This document shows positions 31,218-44,183 of a DNA stretch of 64,000 nt, piece by piece (the first letter of the stretch is position 1; the number at the start of each line of letters is the position of its first letter). Position numbers and translations under genes: made by a program. Source of the stretch: Echria macrotheca (lineage: Eukaryota > Ascomycota > Sordariomycetes > Sordariales > Schizotheciaceae); the NCBI GenBank assembly GCA_030411725.1, contig MU839837.1, positions 496,001 to 560,000 of the forward strand. Reading direction: 5' to 3'. The notes beneath the pieces were generated by a model. The model was not told where the DNA came from. It was given only the letters and a program-made list of their open reading frames with translations, and ran no database searches.

Positions 31218-32822
31218 GGCGGCTGCATCGGCATCGCCTAGCCCAGGATTCTCCAGAGTCTCTCAATACGCGCGGCGCTGGGTCGGCATCCCATTCCTGA
31301 CAAGTTTGCGTTGGGGTGTTGTCGGCGGGCCGTGTGGGTGCCGCATCGATCAGTGGTCTCGAGGTCGGTCTGGCAGGCGACGGCGGGTCGTCGGTGGTGG
31401 CGGGTCGGGTCGAGCGTCGGGTCTAACGTTAGCGTCGGGTCGAGCAGACGTCTGTCGGGACAGGCACCAGCGTCGAAACAGTGGTCGCCGGCTGCTGCGC
31501 GGACACAGGCCGTGATGGCGAGATGGCAGTCTGCAGCGTGCGGAGCAGACGACGGCGGCGGCGAGCAGAGGGGGGTGATGGCGGCAGCGGAGGCGGTATC
31601 TGAGGATCGACGTTACACACACCGGACGAGTCGTAGCGGGCGGCGACAGCGGCCGCGGAGTTGGGCGGTCCAGCACCAGGCACAGCACTAACAGCAGGGT
31701 CTGCAGAGGCTGGCCGTCTTGCCCGTCCAGAATTTTATTGACGTCGGCGCCGGCAGGGGGCCTTCGAACCCGGCTGCTACTGCGGAACTTCCAGGCTGGG
31801 TGGCGGTAGCACAGCGCGAAGGCCCGGGCAGCTATTCGAACCTGCGGGATTGTGCGATGCGAATGGTACAAGAGCACGGTTAGCCGCAGTCAGTGCCAGG
31901 ACTACTCATGCGATGCCGTTCCCATTGTGTGAACGAGTGGCGAGCGGGGCTTCTCTCTGCGCTTCCCAACATCCGGAGCTGCCAAGCTCTGCTCTCGGGT
32001 ACGTACCCTGATTCCCCGCCATCTGGCTCGCTTCTTCGAAAACGGACATTGGCCGCCCCGAATCGAATTCCGCCAATTTCCATCCTGTCTCCTGTCCCCG
32101 TCCAACCCACCGCAAAGGCTCCCCGCCATTGCCAGTCCGAATACTAGCTGCTGGCCTGACATGAGGGACATCAGATGACGCTCTACCGTCGCACAGGAGG
32201 GTCTGTCTTTTATTCGCCATCATGCCTCCCTGACGCCTCCACGACGCTTAGGACCCTTAAATGTCTACAACTGCCTCCTGACAACCGTTTCCCAGCACGT
32301 TATGCACCTGACGTCACGCTAACTTTCCCCTGGTGTCGGGATACGAAGATATTTTCGTTTCTGCAACCCATTCTGTGATACGTACGTAGCTGCGTGGCTC
32401 GACGCTTGCTCACCCGTTCCCAACGGACCGCTAGGGCTGGAGAGTTGCGCTTTAGGCGGGCTATCATCTTTATAACTAAATTGCTTCGTGAAGTACAACC
32501 ATACACCATACTCGGTAGCTTCATCACGTCTGTGTTGATCATAACTTTTGTATCCCCTCTCAAAGTGGTGTCTGAGCATCTAGCCTCCTTCTAGCTAGCC
32601 TGTGGGAAGCCATTATCCCCAACAGTCTCTCTCGGCTTTGCTCTTGTGGTATCAACAGCTCTTCCAACATCCAGCGGCCTGTTCAACCCCAGCAGGCTCT
32701 TATTGCTGGCCATGCAACCCCCCTCGGTGTGCCAATTCCAACGCCATGTCAGCAACTCCTCAGTCTCCATGTGGCAGCCAGTCATGTCACCAACGGTTAG
32801 GTATCCATAGAGTACTCGATCG
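31218..32822. other. wc-1 upstream region
   Basis: 1.6 kb between the 3' end of the importin gene and the wc-1 start, both on the minus strand. The proximal 600 bp is G/C-rich and repetitive (see the repeat at 31404). Several ATG-initiated minus-strand frames precede the CDS, but none looks like a gene (the longest, 175 codons, is Arg/Pro/Ser-rich low complexity). Probably promoter and a long 5' leader. Confidence 0.5.
31404..31445. repeat. 30-bp-spaced direct repeat with palindrome upstream of wc-1
   Basis: GTCGGGTCGAGC occurs at 31404-31415 and 31434-31445. Between them the 10-bp palindrome CTAACGTTAG (31423-31432) is flanked by GCGTCGGGT on both sides. It lies about 190 bp upstream of the wc-1 ATG. 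Confidence 0.7.
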
Positions 32823-35800
32823 CTAGCCGAAATATCCCCGGATGAGTTGCTGAGATTCCGGTGGGAAATTCTGCAGCAGCAACGATGCTGCGTCGGTGTT
32901 GGTGATGGTAAGAAGTGATTTGGTTGCCGCCACAACGCGGGCAGCCGTCTGACCGCTGAGGGCATCGGCCTCGAGCGCTTGTCCAACAAAGACAAAAACG
33001 GCTGCAGCTTGAGACACAACCACCGGATGTTGTCTTGAGCCGTTAGCAGGTTTCAAGGCATGGAGAGGGGGGTGTGACGTACTTGTCTATCAGTTCTGCC
33101 AGGTAAGCATAGGCATATGGCGCTGCCTCTTCATCGTTCGTGATGGGCAGGTACTTGAACCACTCGGCGATGACCTGGTCGACCGATGGAACGGCAGCCG
33201 CGTTGAAGTGCAGCACCTTGGCAATCGCGGCGCATGCGTTCTCGGTAGCGTACACATTGTCTTCACTCCGGGCATCGGGAAACTGCAACGCCTCGAAGAG
33301 AACCTGGATCGCTCCACCCAAGAAGGCAGACCAGGCAGGGCCGCCATGGTGAGCGGCAATCCCGATGCCGTAGGCTGCCGCCTGCCGGATGGCGGGCGAC
33401 TGATCCTTGCATCCATGGAGCAGGGGTTGGGTGATGTAGTTGGCGTAATGGCTACTTTCTGGACCGCAGTACTCGAGAACGTCGTCCATAATGCAAAGGC
33501 CCCATTGCCGTTGCGTGGCATCGGGGGACTTGAGGAACGCTTCGTACGTGTTGATTAGCCGCTCCCAGGGGCGGAGGAAGGTCTTGCCATGGTACTTGAA
33601 GATGCAATGGAACGCCTTGTTCATGTCGGAAAGGAGAGTCTGGTCGTCCTCTATCGCCAGCATCAGCTCCTCCTGCTCGTCCTCGGCATCCTCCGCGTTC
33701 GCCTCCTCGGTCCGCTGCTGGACCCTGTCCTTGTAATCCTCGAGAGTTGAGTGCGCCGCATCGATGAAGCGTTCCATATGGTGCTCGGAGAGACACACCC
33801 GGCCAATGACCTCGACCGACTCATAGAAGCATTGGTACATCTCGGCGAGAGTGTCGATAGCAGGCTCCGCGCTGAGGACTTCCAGCAACTTCTCGACGGT
33901 GGCAGCCCAAAGGCCGTTCAGTTCGTTGGAGTCAGGTCCAAAATGCTTCTTGTAAGAGCTAAGAAGGTATGGGACGAGCTTCGCCGAGACAACCCGCACG
34001 GGGTCGTGGAAGAAGAATGCGAGCCCGGGAATCGCAATCTTCTCCATAATCTCGGCGGCAAAAATGGCAAAGTCACCCTCAAGAACCTGCGCGTACACTA
34101 CCAGTAGCTCAATGGCCATGTACTTGTCGTCCATGGAGCTGGTCCGTATTCCGATGGTTTTTCCGCGGAGGGGCACAAGTTCCCAGCCGTCGTCTTGCTG
34201 GAACTGTTCGACCTGCTCATCCGAGTCGAGGATCTGGACATCTGCCTTAGCACTTGCAAGCTCAAGCAAGGGAGGCATAACAGTCTGTAGATACGGCAGG
34301 AACTCCTTGCCCATGACCCGGCACATGCGGCCCCAGCAGTGCATCAGGTATTGTGACTGCGGGTCGTCGGCATCCGTGATATTTTGTTGAATGGTTCCGA
34401 GAAGCTGAACGAGCATTTGTGCGTCTGGACCCAGCCTCTCCCGTCCGACTGCCAAAGCGATGAGAGTTGCACATTCCATCGCTTTGGCCCGGAGAAGCCT
34501 ATACTCCCTTTCGCTCTGCCCCTGGAGCACATTGACAAGCAATGGCATCAAAGAGTCATAGTATTTTGCGAAGTTCTTCTCAGCAGCATCGGCGATAGTG
34601 GCGATCGTGGACAAAGCCTGCTCCTGGACATATCGCTTCTCGTTCTGCAAAAGCTGGTAGAGACTCGACAACAGCCGGTCCAGATAAGGCTCCAGCACAC
34701 TCTTTTCAGCCTCCTCACAGAAGTTGACCAGAGCTGCAGCAGCATGCGACTTGACACGAGCCTCCGGGGATTCGAGGACTGGGAGGATGGCGCTGAGGAC
34801 GACGTCGTAATAGTCTTTCTGCATGGTTGGGGCGAAATCCGTGCTCATCTGACCGATCGCGTTGCAACCTGCCCATCGGACGCGGGGATGGGGGTCTTTC
34901 AGAGCCGGAACCACCAGCTCGAGAACCTGCTTCAGCTCGCCAATCATCTGCTCACGACAACCCTCAGAGATGGCTGAGATGGCCATCAGCGCCGCGTGCC
35001 TATCCCGCCATGCCATGGACTGCATCATTCGCGGTAGCCAGCTAAAGGTGGGTTGCAGGATGACCAAGCCTCCTAGCTTGTTGGCCAGTCTATCCATGCA
35101 GTGCTCCCCGGCGACGTGGTTCTGGTCACTTTCTTCCTGGTCAAGCTACTCAAGGTTAGCACGGAGGTGCGAGACACCATGGGACGCCACCTACGTCGTC
35201 GGCTGACAGCCACTCCGCCGCATCCTCGTCGTCCTCACCGAGGTCCGTCATCAAGCTCAGACACTGAGTGATCATGTCGGTTGTGTAGTTCGGGTCCTTT
35301 TTGCACATTGAAGGGGAGTAGTCCGCGAATGTGGCCATAAGTTCCAGAGCATTCTGGCGGCACAAATCGTTCAGCTCCTTGTCTTGAATGACAGATATCG
35401 AAAATTGGACCAATGTGTTGAATACGGGCTTGAACATCTTCGGCGAGCTTTCGGCAAGTTCGATGAGGGCAACCAGGGCCTTGCTGAGATCGTCCGAGTC
35501 GTTCGACTCCTTGATCGGAGGCAGGATATTCAGAACTTCCGGTAGGAGGTTGTAGTACTTCGCTTGGTTCTTCTTGCTGAGGCTTCGGAAGAAAGCAGCA
35601 AATGCCTCCATCGCGGCGAGACGGACCTAGACAGCTATGGTCAGCGGCAATCCAAAACGGTGAGTGGCGCCTCATACCGCCACGGATTCGTCCTTGAAGG
35701 CGCTTGCGAACGCTTGAGCTACAACTTCCTCATGTTGCTTCTCGATTATCCCAGGCGTGGTAGTAAAGACGCGGAAGGCCGTCTCCCGTTTCCCCGCCTC

Positions 35801-36361
35801 AGGGGCCTGGCTGAGACTGAAGAGCGCCTGAAGAAGCTCCGGCCACGACTCGCCTGTACTTGTTAGCGCTAAGAAGGACAACATGGGGACAAATCAACTG
35901 ACTGTTTTCCGAGTACTGCCTTCCAACCTCAGCGACAGCATCGCTGATTTTATTCCTGACATTTCTGTCGGATTCCTGAACCAGGTTTTCCAGAAGTTTT
36001 GTCCTAATAAGAATCGCATGATCCTTAGACAGCGAGATAAACATATCGGTGTTCTCGGAGGTTGGCGTTTTCCGCGTCTTGGAGGCTATACGGCGAAAGA
36101 TTACAGCCGCAAATGAGCGCGTCTGTTATCGATCCGGGATTAGCATCGACCAACACAATGAGAGTTCCTGATGCGTACAGAGGTATCTCGTGCGGCGCCA
36201 ATCTGCTCGGCCAGGCCCATTAGAAGGACTTCTGGCCGAGTGTTGGTCCAGCTGTTCTGCAAGTGCTCCTCTGCCTGAGAACGGATGCTGTTGTCCTTGG
36301 ACTGGAGGGCCACGAGCAGCTGGCCCAGCTCCGCGTGGACGTCGGGCGCCAACAACGACAT
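32823..36361 (-). CDS. pse1: Importin beta-3 / karyopherin Kap121 (Pse1)
   Basis: Six exons (36361-36179, 36122-35903, 35853-35678, 35626-35195, 35145-33083, 33033-32823) join to 1094 residues, the usual length. Kap121/IPO5 carries ribosomal proteins, histones and other cargo into the nucleus under Ran control. The N-terminus (LGQLLVALQSKDNSIRSQAE then ARDTSTRSFAAVIFRRIASK after splicing) is the importin-beta N-terminal domain that binds Ran. HEAT repeats run through the rest (for example HPRVRWAGCNAIGQMSTDFA). An acidic loop (EEANAEDAEDEQEEL) matches the family. The C-terminus reads SQAAAVFVFVGQALEADALS. An in-frame ATG 24 nt upstream exists, but MSLLAPDVHAEL is the conserved start. It is divergent from sds23. 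Confidence 0.95.
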
Positions 36362-37832
36362 GGCGACGGAGGGAGATCGATCCAACAGAGAGGTTCGAAA
36401 AAGACAGGCGGCTGCCGGCCCAGTGGCACGAAAAAAGCGCTCAGTTTGGTCGGCGTCGTTCGTGAAATTTGCTGGAACGCCCTTGGGCTCGATTCTCGCG
36501 AGGGGTCACGCCGGAACGCGTTAGGCAGAGGGGATGAGTGACAAGAGAAGGGCACAACAACAGCTACCCTTGTGCGCGGTAGGTCCAAAGACAGAAGCTA
36601 GACGCGTCGGCGAATGACGGTGAAAGTATTGAGAAGAAGTACACTAGCTTCAAGACTCGGGCTCGGTGGGAAGGGATATGCGCAGAGGGGAAAGAGCGAA
36701 GATGTTCAGTTATTTTTTTGATTGGGCCTGGATCAAGGTGGGATGGGAATGGAGGGGTACCGGGGCAGGGTGGAGAATCTTGCCCTCGCAGGAGGGTGGG
36801 GTCAGTTTTCCTCAACACTCAGCTGTCCCTCTGACTTTGAGATGTCCTTTGCCTCGGTGACTAGACCTGTGCTTTCTTGATCATCCCCACGGATCAACCA
36901 AGCCGTCAAGTGGAAAAGCTCGTTCTTTGTCCCTCCTGTGCAGTCGGAGTTGCGCCGCTGGTTTTAATACCCAACCCAAAAGCACGGGCCACCATGAAGT
37001 GAGCACTCAAGTTCTCACCAAACCCCAGAGGAGGTCCTACGAGTCTCAACCGAAGAGAAATTTAAAGAGACGAGACGGCCTCGACCGCAAGATCGAGAAG
37101 AACCAGATCAAATGCGCTATCCGAGGCTATGCGCGACCCACATTGGCTGGGTTTTTGGTGCCTGACTAGTTCTAGGGTTCGCCCTTGCAAGGAATTATCC
37201 GTAGTACCGCTCTATCTATGCCCCGTCGTCCTCCTCTACGGGGTATTGCAGAAGTCGATAGCGGGTAAGTCAGGATCGCGAACGGCTTCTCTTGAAAGTC
37301 ACCTGCTTCGGGTCTCGTCGTTGAGACTGGAGTCCATTGGCGACAAGATGCTGTTGATAGCGCTAAAGCGATAACGGATCTGGGGGAGGGGTTGAGGGGT
37401 TGAGGGGCAATCGGGCCAGGGTTACGAGGTGGCGTGACGAAACACCGGATGCCCAACCACCGGGTTCGAGTAGACCTGGTGATCATCTCTGCGGTATTTG
37501 GTCCGGCGTTTAGTTACCGCTGAGACCAGCGCAGCCTATACACAGCAGAGCAGCGCGGCTGCAATTCTGAGCGAGCGCGGCGACAGGAGCGGAAGACAGA
37601 GCCCCGCCTGAACTGTGTGGACAGTGCCAGAAACGTCGTCATACCCCTGGTCAACCTCTACAGTGCCTGGTGACCAGTCACCAGTTCTGCCTCGAAGCAA
37701 AGAGCTCCCCCCATCACCACCGCGACATCCGCGACTATAGATGTAGCACCGACTCGCCAGCCACCAGACTATCAATTCCTCTCCACAACTTCTTGTCTTC
37801 AACAATTTGAACCCTAAGCCATATCCAACGCC
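36362..37832. other. Divergent intergenic region pse1/sds23
   Basis: 1.47 kb between divergent genes. A purine-rich stretch with GAGGGGTT repeats occurs near 37384-37405. Overlapping frames, such as 37536-38087 on the minus strand (which runs into sds23 exon 1), show no family resemblance. Confidence 0.5.
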
Positions 37833-39479
37833 ATGGATTCTACAGAACCGCAACCAAAACCTGTGCCGGGAACAAACGCTAGCAATTCTAGCAGCTCTCT
37901 GGGAGCTCCGGTTCCAGAACGAAGCAACTCCCAATCCAACACGCACAAACCCGGCCACGTTTCTACACATCGACAGAGCTTTGTGGAAAACCAGAGATAT
38001 CCTCCGTCGCCGCGCTCTCAGCGCCACCCGTCGTTTACCCAGCAGGCCATCCAAGAGCTCCTTATCAACCCTCCCTCCAATCGCCATGCAAACCCACGGT
38101 TCGCCGGTCGAGACTGGCGAGAGATTGCGCTCGGTGAGCTGGCACCAGACGAGGTGCGGTGGGCGGATTGGGATACCAGCGTGGAGGACGCCACCATGGT
38201 ACGGTCTACAAAACCTCGGCGCAGTGGAAGACTGCTAACGCTTGTTACAGACACTCATCAAGAACAATTCAAGCAATGTTGTTCTTGTTCGCGAATCCCC
38301 CGATTCGAAGACGGCCGTCTCGACATTTGACACCAGCGACCTGAACGCCTATCTGCTGGTTGTCGTGGGTCTTGCGAAGCCCGATGAAGAGCATATTGAA
38401 GTGTATAACGAAATATCGAAAAAGGCACAGGCACAACAAGCCATATCGCTGCGGGAAATCCAGTACCTCTCGAGGAAGGAGGAATTAGTGGTTCTTCCCT
38501 GTGACTCGACTCTCGACAGGGCCATGGAGGCGTTCGGCAGTGGCATTCACCGTTTGCTCATCACCAACCAGGCTGGTGAAGTAACCGGTGTCCTCAACCA
38601 ACTCCGTCTGCTCGAGTTCTTCTGGAACGAGGCCGTCAACTTCCCTGTTATCGACAGATTGTATGGAAGCCTGCTCCGCGATCTCCAGATCGGGACACAG
38701 CAGATTATTGCCATCAAGTAAGCAACCCACACTGTTTCTGTCTGTGTCGTGCTGGAGTTGACCTTTACAGTGCCGATGCCCCCTTGGCGGACGCACTCCG
38801 TCTGATGCACAATGAAGGCTTGACGTCGGTTGCCGTTGTCGACAACGCACTAAATGTCGTCGGCAATATTTCGACTGCAGACGTCAAACTCCTGACCAAC
38901 GCGACTAGCCTGCCGCTGCTGAAGAGTTCCTGTATGCATTTTATCTCGATAATTCTTTCAGAGCGGGGCGTCGAACGGGGGCGGGATTCTTTTCCGGTAT
39001 TCTACGTCAACCCGTATTCGACACTCGCCCACACCGTGGCCAAGCTCGTCGCCACCAATTCGCACCGAATGTGGGTGGTCGAGTCGGCATCACCATCTCC
39101 AAGCGCTCCCGCGACTCCTCTTCTCCAGCCTAGCCAACCGGTAGTTCCATCGGTGCCGTCCGGTACTCCGGCATCCGTCGGAGCCAGCTCTCCTCCCACT
39201 GTAATTATTCCAACGTCTACCACCTCGTCGGGGCCGCAATCCCCTCTCCCAGGCCAAAGCATGTCGTCTGTCCCCGCTTCCACACTTCCGGGCGCCCATC
39301 TCTCTGGCCGTCTCACCGGCGTTGTGTCCCTGACAGATATTCTGAACTTGTTTGCAAAGTCGAGCGGTCTGCGGCCCTCGGACCCGTCGGAACAGCGCGC
39401 GCGCAGAAGGCGCAGCTCAAGCAGCTCCGTCCGGCCGAGTCTCGACATGAACAGGACGAGCGTCGACATGAGGAGGTAA
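37833..39479 (+). CDS. sds23: Sds23/Moc1-type CBS-domain protein
   Basis: Three exons (37833-38198, 38251-38717, 38771-39479) give 513 residues. Sds23 (Moc1) in fission yeast inhibits PP2A/PP6-type phosphatases and links nutrient state to mitosis and mating. The N-terminal ~80 residues are Ser/Pro/Asn-rich. CBS modules then follow: TLIKNNSSNVVLVRESPDS, LVVLPCDSTLDRAMEAFGSG with HRLLITNQAGEVTGVLNQ, and ADALRLMHNEGLTSVAVVDN with NVVGNISTADVKLL. A fourth (TLAHTVAKLVATNSHRMWVV...GVVSLTDILNLFAK) is interrupted by a Ser/Pro/Thr-rich loop of about 90 residues. The tail is Arg/Ser-rich. Both splice junctions restore conserved CBS sequence. Confidence 0.93.
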
Positions 39480-41038
39480 TGCTGGGATTAAACGGTTAGG
39501 AAGTGCAAAAGGGGAGTGAATGTCGGGAAAATCAGCATTTCATATTGGTGGGTTTCCTTCGGCGTTTGTGGGTAGGACGTGGCAGTTTAAGGGGGCATTT
39601 CATAGCGTCCTGGGTCAATCCTGTTATTTGGGCATTTCCTAGAATACTTTTCCGTACGGGATAAAAGATCATTTGAGGGCTTCAACCTCCATCAGACCCG
39701 TGAAGTCGGTTCAATGCAAGCTCTTTCGGAGGAGCTGTCACTAGGGTATGAGAAGACATGCTTCTGATATTACACCAGAGTAAGTTCATTTTCCTACCCA
39801 GCTGGAAGGTCGAGGCTGCCATATAAGAGTCCTATGAACTCTGTGACTGCAGGAGGAACGGGTAGGCGGATGGGGACGGGTGGCCCGTAATAGGGGGCCC
39901 TATGGCCCTCACTCACCACCTCAGAAACGAACGTGGTACCATCGATTCTGGGGATAAATCGCTGAGGACAGCACCTCGTCGTCGATTGCAATCTACTACC
40001 TTATGTATATCGGCGATTATTAGCAATGTCTACATGTTCACCGATTTCGTGTCCCTTATATATACCATACCGCTTTTCTTATATGTACATTTATCCCTTA
40101 GGTCTACGTAGGGGCGTAGAAGGTAGTTCTAACACTTCTACGGTTTATGGTATGCTATTCGAAACCGTACAAGTATACAAGTAATTTTAGATTTTTAAAG
40201 AGGACCACCACCCAGACCCCTGATGACGTGATGGCGAATGAATAAGCTGTCCCGAATACTGACGATGGAAACGGGGGAAAACGGGGAAAACAGGGAAACG
40301 AACGGGGGTGGAAGAAGACTTGACCAAGAAAAAGGATGTGGAAACCGTACCACACAACACACAACGGACAGAGAGGAGAAGAACGCAAGAGCCAGGAAAC
40401 CTTGATGGACGTGAAGCCTAGGAGGGTAGATGGAAGCAACGAGCATTCCGTATTCCAAACGGTTTAGAGACAGCGAATACTACTAGGTAATTCGGTCCCA
40501 ACACACACACGCAGCGGAACATAGGTAATCGAGTGAAGCGGTATGTATGCATGATACTTTCTTCCATTCATCCCCTGTGACTCTTGCCATTCCCAACCCG
40601 GCTAGGTTGTGTGTATGACGGACTATCCAAATTCCTACATCCTATCCTTCACATTCACTCACCAACCCCCTCCCCCTTTCCAGGGGGGTATTCCGTAGAG
40701 TTCCTCTCAACTCCGAAGGAACACCGTCCAAACGGGATATACATACACAACCTACAACTCCCATGGCCTTGGCAAGGCATGCCATTAGAGCCATCAAACC
40801 CCCAGACTAGAAAAAAAAAACGCCGAAGCGCCAAGCGAGTGCAAGAAGCCAAGCCACGCCTTACCCATCCGCCCTACCCCCTTACCCCCTATCCCGTTCC
40901 CATCCCTCCATCGCTGGTTCCTTATTCCTGATATGATATACAATATAGACGAAGACAATACAATACAAAGTGAATTCTCCCAATGTGAACTCACAGGGGA
41001 AAGAAAACAGGATAGTGCGCCAGGTTGGTCAAAAACTC
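39480..41038. other. Convergent intergenic region sds23/inp1
   Basis: 1.56 kb between convergent 3' ends, A/T-richer than the genes, with short tracts such as ACACACACAC near 40502. No gene was recognised. Confidence 0.5.
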
Positions 41039-43094
41039 CTAATCCACGCCCATATTCTGACTCCAATCCTCGTCCCTTGTCTCGTCATATTCTCTGTGGC
41101 AATCACCACTGATACTCTCCTCATCGTCGGACTCGGGAAAGCTACCCGCCATTTTTCTCGTCCCCCGTCTCCGAGGAGGCCAGTCTTCTTCTTCTCGGGC
41201 TCCCCGCATGTCGTCCTCGTCCTCAGACCAGTCCCATTGCACGGGAATCTGCTCGCCCTGTTCGCCCATGCCAAAGATGAGACCGCGCCACTCGCCGGCT
41301 GCGATGCGCGCGGCGACCTTGAGCATCAGGTTGACGAGGTGCGAGGGCGGGGACATGAGGATCTCGCACGTCTTGTGGATGACGGCCATGGGGAGGCGCT
41401 TGACGGCTGTTAGGGCGGCGCTGGTCTGGGCAGCCCGAAAAGCTGGGCGCGGGGAGAAGAGGTTGGCGGCTGGAGGGAGGGGGGACAGGGCGCGGCGGCT
41501 GGGGGAGATACTGCTGCTAGCTGTGGCTCGGTGGCGGATCTGAGGGCGACGGGATCGGCTGGTGGTTGTTGACGCTGAGGAGAGGGAGAGGGAGGATGTG
41601 GAGGGTTTCAGGGGACCGTCCTCGTGTATCGAGGAGGCGTCTTCGTGTAATGGTGTGGTGTCTTCATGTAATGGAGTTGTGGGTGAGCTTGGTTCTTGAG
41701 GGTGTTCCTCATCGACGCAATTCAAGGGCTCGACGTCGCAAACAGAGGACGGAGCGGTCGCGCAGTCGCTTGCCTCGGAGGCGTCCGTAGTTGTCGGACT
41801 TACGCTCCATTCGTGAGAGGCGTTGGATAGTACAGTTATATCCGAGGCGTCTTCCTGATGCGGCGCTTCCTCACCCTGCTCGCTGTTTTGAGCACGGGGC
41901 GAGGCCACAGGGGAAGTATGTTCTGATAATGGTGGAGATGGGGGTAGGGGCGCAGAGCGGAAGGATTGTGGACTGTGGAATTCGTCCAGCGACTCGGCTG
42001 GCGATTGAGGTTCCGTCTCTTCTTCCAAGGGCTCTTGTGCCTGTTCTTCCACCGGCTCTTCTTCCACGGGGTCTATTGGACCCCGTGCCTCTTTTTGCGC
42101 CAGCATTAATTGTGGTGGAGCAGTGACACACCGACTGGCGTAGAAACCACTCAGTCTCGCCACGTTCGAATGTGAAGGTCCTTCTGGGTGAACAACAGGA
42201 GAGGCGTCCTCCCCTTGATGCGCATCGGGCTCTTGAGCGTCCTCGGCTGGCGCTTCGCCAGTGGCTTCCTCATGTGGCGACGACCCCGAAGATTCAAGAG
42301 CGCTATCAATACTGGGTTTCCGACTTATTATAGAAACTGGGCTCTCTGGCCTCGAATGTGGTCCATCAACCCCCCTGTTCAAGATCCGCGGGCGATCGAC
42401 GGGAGTTCCTGGGGTGGGAGGTAATGTAGGACCAGGTCGCCGGACCGGCGTCCATGGGCGTTTCTTGACCGGCGTCGATGGTGGCTCGGGTAACTCGACG
42501 GTAAAGGTTCGCTTGAATGGACATTCGGTCTTCTCGAACTGAAGGATCTTGTCGAATACCTCCCGCAGGAGAAGGGCGCGACGCGCATCTTCCGGCTCGG
42601 CCACCGGTATCTCTATTCGCCAATATTGCGGCCGTCGGATCTGGAGGACGAATTTGCTCGAGGACTCGTCCACACACCAGACTTGGCTCTTGGGTAGAAT
42701 CGGTTGAAGGGCGGAACCGCAGCTGAGAAAAGCGACCGAACCGGGCGCACGATATATTCGGAAGGGCCCTATTTCACTGTCAGATTTAATCCACCTGAGA
42801 TGGCCAGTCGTTATGCTACCCACCGACGGCAATAGTCCTCTCGAGCTGAGAAGACCAAGACAGCGTTCCGGGTTCGATATCGGGCGCTGGAATGCCAGTC
42901 CTTGGACCAAAAGATGTTGGGCGGGAGCCCGCGGTGAAGGAGACGATTTTGACGGATGGATGATCGTAGAGCGTATCGACCGAGCCATCGGCAGCTTTCG
43001 AAGATGAGGAGTTGTGAGCGGCGCTGCTCTGGACTGGGGCCGTAAAGACGCGGCGCGGCGCGGGCATTGAGCCCGGAGGTCTCGAGAATTCCAT
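41039..43094 (-). CDS. inp1: Inheritance of peroxisomes protein 1 (Inp1)
   Basis: Two exons (43094-42824, 42768-41039) give 666 residues. Inp1 tethers peroxisomes to the cell cortex by binding Pex3 and so retains some in the mother compartment. The conserved block is formed by the splice: LERTIAVG joins PFRIYRAPGSVAFLSCGS, followed by LQPILPKSQVWCVDESSSKF and QIRRPQYWRIEIP. The remaining ~450 residues are disordered and rich in Pro, Ser and Glu, with a Ser/Arg patch and a short ordered segment near the end (AVKRLPMAVIHKTCEILMSP). Another acceptor (after ATCTCAG) would not keep the frame with the visible donor. It is divergent from the UsgS-like gene. Confidence 0.87.
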
Positions 43095-44183
43095 GTTCGA
43101 TCAATCTAGTCTGTGGAGCATCGTGGACAGCCGGCGCGGGTCAACATGGCGCGAGTTGTTGTCGCGAAGGAAAGGAGAGCGAGTGCGTCGACTTGGATCG
43201 AAGGCGAGAGCTGCTGAAGATGCTGCTGAGCTCGCAAGGATTGGGGGAATGGTCTCGGATGGAACGAGGTTGACGAGTGTCAGCAGATTCCAGCGCTGAG
43301 GAAGAGAATCTGAGACGGAACACGCTTCCGATTGTGGATATAAGCACAACGGACAAAATAACGACTGTCAAAGAAGGAAAAGCATTGGAGGACAAAGTCC
43401 TGAAGAACCATGCAAAGGCTCGAGAGCTCAGAAGAGGTGAAGAATGATCCTTGCCGATGGTCGAGGCGGGCGCCCGGGCGCGACGACAGCCAGGATGCCG
43501 AAAAAAACACGGTCCCCCACCTTTTTCACAGAGGAGCTAAAAACCTGGCGCTTGTGAACCGGGAAACAGACGACTTCAGAAATGTCAATCACCAAATCAT
43601 GCATTTATTTCTGGCGTTTGAAGATGCGTCTACTCAGCCCCTCGTTCCCCTCTTGTTCTATAAGTTATATCTGAGCTTTATTGCCGCAGGCCTTTGGGTA
43701 GCTACGATTGGAGAGAGCTTCCGGTCCATGCACCATGCCGTCCTTATGCCGATGTCTCCATATCTAGGTTAGCAGCTTGGTACTCTAGCTAGGAGAATGC
43801 CACCGGACAAAAGGTAACTCTGTTAGCAACTTCTCTTCGGAGATCCTGCAAGAGATTAAAGCCACTCTCACTTGGGAAATCACCGCTTAACTACCGATAA
43901 CCATGGAGATGGAAGGGTGGGAGCAGACTGCGAAAGGCAGCTCTTAAGATTTCCTTAACTCGGTCCCCTCGCCAATAACCGCGGTGTTATTCCTGAGCTG
44001 GTCTAAATATACAGCCTCTTCCGGCCTAGCGCAGTCCCGATTGGCGCAACCGTCCACACCACGCCTATTTTGGTCTGTGCTGCTCTGACATCATTGCCTG
44101 ATTGCTTTGTTGAGTGTGCTTCTGGTTGCACCTTTCATTCCATTTTAGTTACTGTTTTCACTTCACTGGCCTATCCTGACAAA
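43095..44183. other. Divergent intergenic region inp1/UsgS-like gene
   Basis: 1.09 kb shared promoter region. A 120-codon plus-strand frame (43410-43772) has no recognisable family, and no splice partner was found. No repeat was seen. Confidence 0.5.

Noticed and set aside
31735..31850. TTCGAAC-type strings that resemble tRNA T loops on the minus strand
   Set aside because: The flanking bases do not form a T stem or acceptor stem, and no box A was found at the right distance.
31350..31877. 175-codon minus-strand frame just upstream of wc-1
   Set aside because: Arg/Pro/Ser low-complexity translation of repetitive G/C-rich leader DNA.
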